A DNA stretch of 64,000 nt, taken from contig CAWIIF010000015.1 in NCBI GenBank assembly GCA_963836015.1, forward strand, positions 868,001 to 932,000, written 5' to 3'. Made by a program: the position numbers and the translations under genes. How positions within the stretch are numbered: the first letter of the stretch is position 1; every line of letters starts with the position of its first letter. The notes beneath the pieces are model-generated. The model worked only from the letters and a program-made list of their open reading frames with translations, ran no database searches and was not told the DNA's origin. This document shows positions 28,001 to 35,875 of this stretch, piece after piece. This stretch comes from CAWCDJ01 sp963836015. Its GTDB lineage: Bacteria > Acidobacteriota > Terriglobia > Bryobacterales > Bryobacteraceae.

Positions 28001-28627
28001 AGCAGTCTGGTTCAAGAAGTCGATGGTGTTGATGTTGTTATCGACGCCATTGAGCAGGAAGTTGTTTTGCCCGTTGGAGCGAACGCCGTTGGCGGAAAAT
28101 CCGCCGTTGGCCGCATCGCGCGCTCCCGGTTCCGCCGGCACTACGCCAGGGGAGAGGCGCGCCAGATACGCGAAGTTGCGCTGCCCGCCCAGCGGAATAT
28201 CCTGCATCGTTTTGGAATTGAGTGCCGCGCCGACCTGTGTGCTCTCGGTCTGCAGCAGCGGCGCCGCGGCCGTGACTTCGACGGTTTGGTCGACATTGCC
28301 GACCGTCAAAGTAATAGTAATACCGGTGCGCTCGCCGGCGGTCAGCGTGATGTCTTTTTGCTGAGCCTTTTTGAACCCGGGAGCGGTTACGTTCACCGTA
28401 TAAGTGGAAGGCTTGAGGGCGGGACGAACAAATTCGCCGGAGCCATTGGTGACGGTTTCATAGGAAAGGCCGGTTGCCTGATCGGTGATCTTGACAACGG
28501 CATTGATGACGACCCCACCGGATGAATCGGTCACGGTTCCGGCAAGCGTCGACAAATCGCGCTGTGCCCATGCACACGCGACGGAAAACAACAGTAGTAC
28601 AACTGTCGTACGAACAACTCGGTTCAT
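25076..28627 (-). CDS. Oar-like TonB-dependent receptor
   Basis: A protein of 1183 residues and the first gene of the operon. A signal peptide ends at CAWAQ. A carboxypeptidase-regulatory-like domain (~25-105; LAGTVTDSSGGVVINAV) is followed by a plug domain (~125-240; IPLGGQRNFAYL, DVNLKSGTNELHGSLFE-like stretch) and a barrel ending in the outer-membrane signature VQFSLRLSF. These very large Acidobacteriota receptors are thought to import oligosaccharides or other organic matter, but substrates are unproven. The ATG is preceded by a clear CTGGAGGGG. Unlike its paralogue at 8689 it is fully in frame. The 104-bp upstream region is shared with the divergent CRTAC1 gene. Confidence 0.92.
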   Translation of the reverse strand: MNRVVRTTVVLLLFSVACAWAQRDLSTLAGTVTDSSGGVVINAVVKITDQATGLSYETVTNGSGEFVRPALKPSTYTVNVTAPGFKKAQQKDITLTAGERTGITITLTVGNVDQTVEVTAAAPLLQTESTQVGAALNSKTMQDIPLGGQRNFAYLARLSPGVVPAEPGARDAANGGFSANGVRSNGQNNFLLNGVDNNINTIDFLNQTAYAIGPSVEAIGEMNVITNGYNAEYGRAAGGVVNVNLKSGTNELHGSLFEILQNKDLDANRWENNLAGVQRGPFAQNQFGATAGGPILKNKLFMFGDYQGTRIADSGGSVQNLGYAGFSTIPTAAMKKGDFSSELAGVIGSDPISGSSIAQGVIYDPLSTVYNSSGAPVSRTPFIGNQIPQSRMDPAFAKILQEYPATNQTIKTGTYPANDYFYVTPGKQVTDQGDGRVDYHISNKDSLFGSLSWANTSKADGVPFPGALDGSPFNGAGEIDLSRNAQMSYTRVWSPTLISETRVGFTRLVTSRLGANPSTDLFAQFGIGGYNPTTATANNGGLPQIGFSNGYAQTGANDWIPTKEFNNVWDFIQNVAVNKGSHALKFGVEFRPIKFPFFQVPDPHGNIGYNQNETAFPLTTKGSTGAAINTVTGDPIASALLGQIDSGNISTTNFVSSQKVAYAGYAQDDWRVNSKLTINLGLRYELWSPIDERFGHQANFDLQSLTLYIPKGPNQDLPLPPNFATAFPTINVSRGQVASTLIPWDKFDFGPRLGIAYQVMDKTVIRVGFGMFYGGEENQGGSPNRGEGVPFNETVNLTRSNGVSSFIGVSQQQCTGCQYFPNGLTGGYPLNVFTLPAPVSFRGVQPDFRNPLVQKWNFVVQRELPGQMALEVGYEGNHQSHQVILWNADPATNIGTTNSAITTETQREILPPPNCPACASIGNGLSTTSSFGYGNYAALSAKLEKRFSKGLQFLTSYTWSHTMANSGTPLSGSGGLGTPDPTNFASEYSSASWDIRHSFTTAFNYDVPFGRGKSLGANMNRVADMVVGNWHMNGIVTLRTGVPYTLRYNGCQGVWGACRPDAISGMNPNAAPANGRDPAEWFDISNVAVPAALTGGNLGLQSQTGPGTRTLDLSVFKDFKITERWKVQFRAESFNFANTPIFNTPDGNLQDARALGGNGNFGRITSTAPATERHVQFSLRLSF

Positions 28628-28731
28628 TACCCCTCCAGAATCAACTACCCAGTCGGCCTCACAGCCGTTCTTGGACCCACAGTGTTACATGCCTGTTAAG
28701 ATGCAAGCGATTTGCTGTAGAATAATCCCAT

Positions 28732-30489
28732 TTGGAGTGGCAAGGCAAGAGATTTGTTCAATGGAAGCGTTATCAGCTTGCGCGCAACAATACCCTCAGG
28801 ATTCCATCGGGGCTTCCGGGAATCTGTGCGTTGACCGTCCTGACGGCAGTCCTCTTGGCTGGTCCTTCCGCTTCGATCTGCCTGGTCGATGTCGCGTCCA
28901 AATCCGGTATTACCTTGACCAATACCTACGGCGGTAAGGACGCAAAGACGTATATTCTCGAATCCACCGGCAACGGCGTTGCGATCTTCGATTTCGATGG
29001 CGATGGCGCCAACGACATCCTCTTCGCTAATGGAACGACGCTCGAAGGGCCGAAAAACGGGCCGAAGCGAACCTTACAGCTTTACCACAACGACGGTCGC
29101 GGCAAGTTTTCGGAAGTCTCCCGAGAGGCCGGATTTACAGTCGAAGGCTGGGCCCAGGGGGTGTGCGTCGGCGACTACAACAACGACGGCAAGCCCGATG
29201 TCCTGGTGACTTATTACGGGCACAACCGTCTCTACCGGAACCTCGGCAACGGAAAGTTCGCCGACGCGACGGCCGAAGCCCACCTGCCGGTAACCGGAAT
29301 TCGCTATGGCTCCGGCTGCACCTTCCTGGATTACGATCGCGATGGCTGGCTCGATCTGTTTGTCTCCAACTACACCGACCTGGACTTGGCTAAGACGCCG
29401 AAGCCCGGCCAGGATCCGTCGTGCGTGTGGAAGGGTATCACCGTCTGGTGCGGGCCGCATGGATTGCCCACTGCCACGAACGTTCTCTATCACAACAACC
29501 GGGACGGAACCTTTACAGATGTTACGGCGCGTGCGGGAATCCTGCAGCCCGGAGGACGCTACGGCCTGGGCGCGGTCGCCGCGGATTTCGATAATGACGG
29601 TTGGCCCGACATTTATGTCGCCTGCGACCAGACGCCCAGCCTGCTTTACCATAACCGTCACGACGGCACCTTCGAGGAATCGGCGGTCCCCGCCGGTGTG
29701 GCGTACAACTTCGACGGGGAACTGCAATCCGGCATGGGCATCGCCGTGGCCGATTACGATGGCAACGGTTTCCTCGACATCGCAAAAACGAACTTCTCCG
29801 GCGATATCCCATCGCTCTTCAGGAACGAGGACGGCAAGTTTTTTACAGATGTTTCTCCCCTCGCGGGATTGTCGGCGAACCATCTTCTCGGATGGGGTAT
29901 TGCCTTTGTCGACCTGGATGACGATGGCTGGAAGGATCTCGTGATCGCCAACGGGCACGTCTATCCGGAGGTGGACCGCGCTCCAGTCGGAGATCGCTAC
30001 CTGCAGAAGACGCTGCTCTACCACAATCTCGGCAACGGGAAGTTTACAGACATTACCGCGCAGGCCGGGCCGGGGCTCCAGACGCTTCGTCCCGCGCGCG
30101 GCCTCGCTGTCGGCGATATCGACGGCAGCGGACGCCCCTCCATCGTGATCGTCAACATGAACGAGCCGCCCAGCCTGCTCAAGAACGAGGGGCCGCGCCA
30201 GAATTTTTTATCCGTGGCGCTGGCTGGAACCAAATCGAACCGCAGCGCGATCGGAGCGCGCGTCATAGTGGAAACGCCCGGCCGGCGGCAGATTGACGAG
30301 GTCATGAGCGGGGGTAGCTTCTATTCCCAAAACGATCTCGCGCTTTATTTCGGACTGGCCAGGGCGGAGAAGGTGACTCGCCTCGAAGTGCGCTGGCCGA
30401 GCGGCGCGATCCAGGAGTTCAAGGACATCGCGGTCAATCAGAAGCTGCTGATCACGGAAGGCTCGTCTATGTGGAAACGCAGACCGTAG
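28732..30489 (+). CDS. CRTAC1 family protein (FG-GAP repeats plus ASPIC/UnbV domain)
   Basis: A secreted protein of about 585 residues. FG-GAP/VCBS calcium-loop motifs recur along the first 480 residues (DFDGDGANDILFANG, DYNNDGKPDVLVTYYG, DYDRDGWLDLFVSNYT, DFDNDGWPDIYVACD). The C-terminal ASPIC/UnbV domain is seen in IGARVIVETPG, SGGSFYSQNDLALYFGLA and VRWPSGAIQEF. The start is uncertain. The only early candidate after the upstream stop is the TTG at 28732, which sits 8 nt after a -10-like TAGAAT (28718-28723). A TTG at 28831 would begin directly at the signal peptide (LTVLTAVLLAGPSAS). CRTAC1 proteins probably bind calcium and carbohydrates. It is divergent from the receptor operon. Confidence 0.85.
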   Translation: MEWQGKRFVQWKRYQLARNNTLRIPSGLPGICALTVLTAVLLAGPSASICLVDVASKSGITLTNTYGGKDAKTYILESTGNGVAIFDFDGDGANDILFANGTTLEGPKNGPKRTLQLYHNDGRGKFSEVSREAGFTVEGWAQGVCVGDYNNDGKPDVLVTYYGHNRLYRNLGNGKFADATAEAHLPVTGIRYGSGCTFLDYDRDGWLDLFVSNYTDLDLAKTPKPGQDPSCVWKGITVWCGPHGLPTATNVLYHNNRDGTFTDVTARAGILQPGGRYGLGAVAADFDNDGWPDIYVACDQTPSLLYHNRHDGTFEESAVPAGVAYNFDGELQSGMGIAVADYDGNGFLDIAKTNFSGDIPSLFRNEDGKFFTDVSPLAGLSANHLLGWGIAFVDLDDDGWKDLVIANGHVYPEVDRAPVGDRYLQKTLLYHNLGNGKFTDITAQAGPGLQTLRPARGLAVGDIDGSGRPSIVIVNMNEPPSLLKNEGPRQNFLSVALAGTKSNRSAIGARVIVETPGRRQIDEVMSGGSFYSQNDLALYFGLARAEKVTRLEVRWPSGAIQEFKDIAVNQKLLITEGSSMWKRRP

Positions 30490-30631
30490 CAACTGCCGGA
30501 TGTACTAAGCTAAAAGGACGCTCGGAACGGGGCTCGTTCGAGCGGAAGTCAGTCCACAAACCGGAGCTCCCGCGAAGCGGCTAGGGGACCTCGTATTCGT
30601 CCTTCCTGGATTCTTTGCCTGAAGGAGTGGA

Positions 30632-33600
30632 ATGGATATGTCGGTCTCCCCAGCCATGCGTCGAAGCCGCCCTCAGAATGACGAACTAGAGCGCTACATT
30701 AATCTCAAGCTGGTCGCCCTCGGCCAGCCCGTCAGCCGTAAAGCCGGCAGCTCCGATTTTCTGGAGATCGCCCGGCCGCTGTTGCGGAATTATCACCAGA
30801 AGAACCTGCTTCTCGGCAGCCCTCTGTGTCCGGCTGATCTCCGCATACAGTCCTTTCTGGACGCCTACCTGCGCGATGTGTCGCCCGCAGGCGCGGCGCG
30901 GCTGCCGGCCGATGCCCTGGTCCTCGACCGCAGCGGCATGGCGCGCACGATGTCGCTCCCCGCCGATTCCGATCTCTTCGTGTCGCCCTATGTCCGTTCC
31001 TACCGCGTGCCGCAGGGAGTCCTGCACAACCCAAGCAGCGACCGCCGCACCACCCAGGGACTGTTTCACATTGCCGAAGGCGGCTTCCCTGTGCCCGCCG
31101 ACAAGGTCAGTGTTCCCAAGCAAGCTTTTGCCGCCCTTTGGAGCGCCGCCCTCCGCCCGCCGGCGGAGCTGCTGAGGCTGCCGTTCACGGCTGGCGAGGA
31201 GCAGGGATGCCGCTGCTGGGTGTCTCTTCTATTGCGGCCGTTGGTGTGTCCCGCCGCCGGCCAGGATCCGGAAAAAACGATGGAGATCCGCTTCTTCGCG
31301 CCGGCCAGCCTGGTCAGCAACCTCGATTTCGTGGAAAGCATTTTCGGAAACGCCGGGGATCCCTACCTTCCCGAAAACGACGCGGCACTCGACGCCCTGC
31401 ACTGGACAGGGCACACCGGCTGCGTCGTGCTGGCGCCCCACCTGGTGGGCATTTCCAAGAAGGATCTGGGGCTGCCCCGTTTCAGCGAAGCGACCGAGCG
31501 CCAGCGCAGCGACGGTATGTGCTGGAAGCAGGACGACGAGCCTTATAACGCCGGCCGCGCCTTCAAGGTGACCTGCCGCGACCATCGCGGCGTCATGGTG
31601 ACCCTCATCGCCGACAATTATTTCGGTTACTGCAAGAAAGAGGTGAAAACGCAGATCAGCTTCGCGGCCAATCTGTACGGCGGCTGCGAAGAGGAGCATG
31701 CCGGCGGCGCTCTCGCGTTCGCCACCTACGTGCTCGGACAGGATTTCTACCCGGACCGGACCGTCAGCCTGAAGCAGGCCTCCTATGCCGGCGCCATTCG
31801 CCTGCTCGGGGACCTGGTGGAGCAGCATCCCGAAGGCTATGCCGTCGACCGGAAGTTTCCGGACGTCTATTACGTCCCCGAAAACGCCGCCTTCCATTCG
31901 CGGGAAGGATTCGTCACCTGGCGTCACGGGGATGGCGAAAGCCGCTTGAGCCTCCGCGCCGGAGCCGTTTACGTTCTTCCGTCGGGCTTCCTCGTCCGCC
32001 TCGAGAAACAGATCGCGGGCACCGCGTGGCGCCTGGTCGGCGCCCGGCCGCGCGGAACCCTGTGTCACAAGCCGTGCACCGTCTCCGGAGGGGGCAAGTC
32101 CGAAATCTCCAAGTCCATCGCGAGCGTGGTCCTCAAGGGCCCTGTCTTCGTCAAGGACTACCACGGCGACGTGGAACAGGTCGCCGGAATTTTGACGCGG
32201 GACTTTTCGTCCATCTACCGGAATCGCGCTCCCGATGAACGCTCGCGGCGCCCGATCCTCAGCCCCGCCCGGTCGCTCGGCTCCGTCATTCAGTTGCTCA
32301 CCCCCGCGCCGCAGTACACGGAGGAACACAACGCCTGGGTGCGGCAGCTCTCCCAGACCATCCGTCAGCTCGTGTTCACCGTGAAGCGCTATTACCGCGC
32401 GGAATGGGGAGACAACTGGCGGGAGCACTTTACCGTCGACCGGATCAACGGCTTCCTGGGCCACGAGCTGAAATTCGACAATCAAAGGCTCGTGAGCAAC
32501 TACCTCAGAGTCGGCTACGACCGCGAGGGTGCGTGGCGCATCTACAAACTGCGTCCGGATTTCGCCCCTGCAGACAAGGTCCAGGTGGAAGACGACATCA
32601 CAGTTTCGCGAGTGCTTCCGCGCGAGAGCCTGAACGACCTGGATCCGGAGTACTCCAACCCCAGCGTCAAACTGGTGGCCAATTGCGAGCGCCTTCTCTT
32701 CCAGCGGCCGGACGACGCGATTCATCGCGGGCTGGATCTGCAGGCCGAGTGGGACATCGCCGGTTCCGGGAACTTCCTCTCCAACTTCGAGCCGCTCGAT
32801 ACCGAGCAGGCTCGGACACTGGTGGAGCATGTCGTCGAGTTCGATCAATATTCCGAGCCGATGAAGCGCTTTCTGGAACACTACATACAGCAGCCCGAAA
32901 CCGAGTATGTCGTCTCCTCCGCGCACCCCCGCCTGGTCAACGGCGCGCGCTCGACTAACCCGCGTTACCTGCAGCGCAGGCCCGACCTCGTGAATCCGCG
33001 CCCTCTGCACCTCGCTGAAATGACAGCCCGGCTCGTACGCGAGATTCCCGCGGACCGGCCGGTCTACCTGCCCGTGAATGCGGTCCTGGCAGGCCGGAGG
33101 AACAACCCGCCCGACGTCAAGGCCGGGGTGCCGCCGCTCGCGGTTTACAGCCCGATCCACTACCAGGAGCTGCCCGAGCTGTTCATGGATTTCGTTTGCA
33201 GCCTGACGGGAAAGTCGCCGGCCACCACCGGCTTCGGAACGGAGGGAGCGCTTACCAAAGGGCCGTTCAATGCCTTGTGGCCGGTTGTGGATCTGAACAA
33301 CGCCCTCGTCTCCTTCATCCTCACCGGCTACGCGGGGTTCACGACTTCGGCGGGCTACGTGGGACCTTACGTGCGCGTGGATCACGATATCAGCCTCCTC
33401 GCGCCCGAGATCTGGTGCCGCATGCGGGTTCACGAGCGCGATCCCGCATTTCTGATCGCCAACGGCTACCTGGAGAAGGTCAGCGATTTCTGCCTGGACG
33501 GCCGCACCGTTCTGGCAAGCCGGCTGGGCTACCGCATTACTTCGCTTTTTGTGGACCGGTTCCTCGGCCGCCTGTTCGAAACTCCGGACGCCGTCTTCCC

Positions 33601-34066
33601 CGAGGAGCTGCTCCGGCCTGAAACGCAGGATCTCGATCTGTTCTCCGCGGGCGTGGACGCCATCGTGGAGGCGCAAACCCGCGTGGCCCGACAGTACTTC
33701 ACAGACGGCAGTGTGGAGGCTGCCTGCCCGCCGCTTCGGGCGTTGCTCCACATCATGGCTTCCGGCTCCTACCAGGGCAAGTCGGTGGATGACCCCGGGT
33801 TGCGCGCCCTCTTCACGCGCGAGTCGCTCCTGGCCAGCGATTGGTATCGCGAACGGCTCGAAACCAAGCAGTCGCGCGATATTGCGTTGTGGACGCGCCA
33901 TCTGCGGGCTCTCGACGAGTTTGCCGCGGGTAGCGGAGCCGCGGACGGCCTGGATATCGAGTGCCGGCTCGCCGAATCGCGAAGGCAGTTGGCGCGGGTG
34001 AGCGCCCCGTCGTACTTGCGCGAGCTCGTGGGAACGATCGGCGCCGACCCGTTCCACGGCCAGTGA
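30632..34066 (+). CDS. Probable diphosphate (PPi)-type phosphoenolpyruvate carboxykinase
   Basis: A cytoplasmic protein of 1144 residues with no signal peptide. Its size matches PPi-type PEP carboxykinases known from Propionibacterium and Entamoeba (about 1100-1150 residues). These interconvert oxaloacetate and PEP using diphosphate/phosphate instead of a nucleotide. The kinase-like loop is SGGGKSEISKS (residues ~486-496), where ATP/GTP enzymes carry a GxxGxGKT loop. Another conserved-looking block is NYFGYCKKEVKTQISF (~328-343), rich in Lys and Arg as expected for carboxylate binding. The C-terminal half contains HYQELPELFMDFVCSLTGKSPAT and VDLNNALVSFILTGYAGF. The ATG at 30632 has a good AAGGAG 6 nt upstream. 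The assignment rests on remembered family features, not an alignment. The alternative is an uncharacterised giant enzyme family. It is monocistronic and convergent with 34074. Confidence 0.55.
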   Translation: MDMSVSPAMRRSRPQNDELERYINLKLVALGQPVSRKAGSSDFLEIARPLLRNYHQKNLLLGSPLCPADLRIQSFLDAYLRDVSPAGAARLPADALVLDRSGMARTMSLPADSDLFVSPYVRSYRVPQGVLHNPSSDRRTTQGLFHIAEGGFPVPADKVSVPKQAFAALWSAALRPPAELLRLPFTAGEEQGCRCWVSLLLRPLVCPAAGQDPEKTMEIRFFAPASLVSNLDFVESIFGNAGDPYLPENDAALDALHWTGHTGCVVLAPHLVGISKKDLGLPRFSEATERQRSDGMCWKQDDEPYNAGRAFKVTCRDHRGVMVTLIADNYFGYCKKEVKTQISFAANLYGGCEEEHAGGALAFATYVLGQDFYPDRTVSLKQASYAGAIRLLGDLVEQHPEGYAVDRKFPDVYYVPENAAFHSREGFVTWRHGDGESRLSLRAGAVYVLPSGFLVRLEKQIAGTAWRLVGARPRGTLCHKPCTVSGGGKSEISKSIASVVLKGPVFVKDYHGDVEQVAGILTRDFSSIYRNRAPDERSRRPILSPARSLGSVIQLLTPAPQYTEEHNAWVRQLSQTIRQLVFTVKRYYRAEWGDNWREHFTVDRINGFLGHELKFDNQRLVSNYLRVGYDREGAWRIYKLRPDFAPADKVQVEDDITVSRVLPRESLNDLDPEYSNPSVKLVANCERLLFQRPDDAIHRGLDLQAEWDIAGSGNFLSNFEPLDTEQARTLVEHVVEFDQYSEPMKRFLEHYIQQPETEYVVSSAHPRLVNGARSTNPRYLQRRPDLVNPRPLHLAEMTARLVREIPADRPVYLPVNAVLAGRRNNPPDVKAGVPPLAVYSPIHYQELPELFMDFVCSLTGKSPATTGFGTEGALTKGPFNALWPVVDLNNALVSFILTGYAGFTTSAGYVGPYVRVDHDISLLAPEIWCRMRVHERDPAFLIANGYLEKVSDFCLDGRTVLASRLGYRITSLFVDRFLGRLFETPDAVFPEELLRPETQDLDLFSAGVDAIVEAQTRVARQYFTDGSVEAACPPLRALLHIMASGSYQGKSVDDPGLRALFTRESLLASDWYRERLETKQSRDIALWTRHLRALDEFAAGSGAADGLDIECRLAESRRQLARVSAPSYLRELVGTIGADPFHGQ

Positions 34067-34073
34067 ACGCCGC

Positions 34074-35831
34074 TCACAATCCGAAGCACAGGATGTTCGG
34101 CCCGGCGGCCACCGCGATGTACTGCTTCCCCTGGAACTCGAATGTCATCGGCGAGGCCTTCATCCGCGCATTCGTCTCGAAACGCCAGAGCGTCTTCCCG
34201 TCCCGCTGATCCACCGCCTCGAAGCCGCCGTTCGGCTTCCCGTAGAAGACCAGCCCGCCCGCCGTCGCCAGCACTCCCGACCACGTCTTCGCTTTCGCCG
34301 CGTCGGGCTGCGGGACTTCCCACACGATCTTCCCGGTCTCGATGTTCAGCGCCCTCAGAAACCGCTGGCCGGTCTGGTCCGGATAGCCCAGCGGGCTTCC
34401 CGTGCACTCCTCGAGCGCCAGGAAGTAGAACAGGCGGGTTACCGGGCTGAACGCCGCCGAGCTCCAGTTCGCCGCATCGTCCGGGCACCCCCTGGGGTTG
34501 GTCACCACGGGCCGCCCGTCCGCCCCGATCCCGCTGGCCCAATCCACTCTGCGAAGAAACGGAGTGGCGAACAGCAGTTCTCCGCTGGTCCGGTCCAGGA
34601 CATAGAAGAAACCGTTCCGGTCCGCGTGCAGCAGCAGCTTCCGCGGCTTGCCGCGAAAAGCCGTATCCACCAGTACCGGAGGCTCCGTCGCGTCCCGGTC
34701 GCGCACGTCGTGCGGCGTGAACTGGTAGTGCCATTTCAGCTCGCCCGTATGCGGATCCAAGGCCAGGATGCAGTTCGTAAACAGGTTGTCTCCGCCGCGG
34801 TCCGTATCGTTGCCGTCGGGGAACGGATTCCCCGTCGGCCAGTAGAGCGTATCGGAGGCCTCATCGTAGGAGCCGGTCAGCCAGGTCGATCCGCCGCCGC
34901 GCAGAGGCTCGCTTCCCTGCCACGTGTCCGAACCCCGCTCGCCCTTCCTCGGCACGGTCCAATGCCGCCACAGCAATTCGCCGGTCTCCGCCTTGTAACA
35001 CGCGATGAAGCCGCGAATCCCTTCGTCCGCTCCCGAAACTCCGGCAATCACGGTGTCTCTTACGACGAGGGGAGCCATCGTTCCGCCATAGTGCTGCGCC
35101 TCCTCCGGCATGGTCTTCTCCCACACCAGCTCGCCGGTCGCGCGGTCCAGGGCCAACAGGTGCGCGTTGTCCGTCTCGTAGAACACCTTGTCATCACGGA
35201 TCGCCACGCCGCGATTGGTGCCGAGTGACGCGTCCCCGTCCAGCCCTCGAGTCTGCGGCCGCGAGTACTTCCAGATCTGGCGCCCGGTGAGGGCATCGAT
35301 CGCATATACCTGGTTCGGCCCCGTGACGTACATCACTCCGCCCGCCTCGAGCGGTGTTACTTCCAGACCGAAGTAAGGAATCGGAAAGATCCACTTCAGG
35401 CGCAGGCCGCCGGCATTCGCGGTCTGAATCTGTTTCAACTCGCTGTACCGGTTGGCCGTGGGATTCCCGTTGTAAGTGAGCCAGTCGCCCGGCCCAGGCT
35501 TGCCCCACGTGACCCTCTTGCCTGCGGGCGGCCCGACCGTCACCCCGGCGTTCAAGCTCCGAACGTAACCGGCGACCGCATCCAACTCCGCCGCCGGCAA
35601 ATCGAACGCCGGCATTCCCGAGTCTGGAAAGCCCTGCCGCACCACGCCGCGCAACTGCTCCACCGACTGTCCGCTCAGCCGTGGATTCCCCGCCAGCCCG
35701 GGCGCCTTCCCGCTTCCCCGCGCATCGCTTCCATGGCAGCCTGCGCACCGCTCGATGAACAACTTCTTCCCGTCCACCCCCTGCAGCACCGCCGGAAATA
35801 CCAGGATCGCCGCCAGTAGTGTTGTCCTCAA
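34074..35831 (-). CDS. Cytochrome c-fused PQQ-type quinoprotein
   Basis: A protein of 585 residues. A signal peptide precedes a small cytochrome c domain (~20-95) with the haem motif CAGCH and the Met ligand region DSGMPAFDL. An eight-bladed PQQ-type propeller of the alcohol/methanol dehydrogenase family follows: ALTGRQIWKYSR, RATGELVWEK, DRGGDNLFTNC and FTPHDVRDRDATEPPVLVD. The Asp of the GGDN motif, catalytic in this family, is present, but the vicinal Cys pair of methanol dehydrogenase is not seen. An N-terminal rather than C-terminal cytochrome is the less common order. The start is TTG at 35831 with AAGGAG about 7 nt upstream. It probably oxidises an alcohol or sugar and hands electrons to its own haem. 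Confidence 0.87.
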   Translation of the reverse strand: MRTTLLAAILVFPAVLQGVDGKKLFIERCAGCHGSDARGSGKAPGLAGNPRLSGQSVEQLRGVVRQGFPDSGMPAFDLPAAELDAVAGYVRSLNAGVTVGPPAGKRVTWGKPGPGDWLTYNGNPTANRYSELKQIQTANAGGLRLKWIFPIPYFGLEVTPLEAGGVMYVTGPNQVYAIDALTGRQIWKYSRPQTRGLDGDASLGTNRGVAIRDDKVFYETDNAHLLALDRATGELVWEKTMPEEAQHYGGTMAPLVVRDTVIAGVSGADEGIRGFIACYKAETGELLWRHWTVPRKGERGSDTWQGSEPLRGGGSTWLTGSYDEASDTLYWPTGNPFPDGNDTDRGGDNLFTNCILALDPHTGELKWHYQFTPHDVRDRDATEPPVLVDTAFRGKPRKLLLHADRNGFFYVLDRTSGELLFATPFLRRVDWASGIGADGRPVVTNPRGCPDDAANWSSAAFSPVTRLFYFLALEECTGSPLGYPDQTGQRFLRALNIETGKIVWEVPQPDAAKAKTWSGVLATAGGLVFYGKPNGGFEAVDQRDGKTLWRFETNARMKASPMTFEFQGKQYIAVAAGPNILCFGL

Positions 35832-35875
35832 GATTGCGCTCCTTGCGTGCGAGTATACACCGCAGTGTGCCGGCC

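Noticed and set aside
31229..34057. A 942-codon minus-strand frame opposite the large PEPCK-like gene
   Set aside because: There are no recognisable domains or ribosome-binding site; the opposite strand has a good start, a Shine-Dalgarno and enzyme-like motifs.
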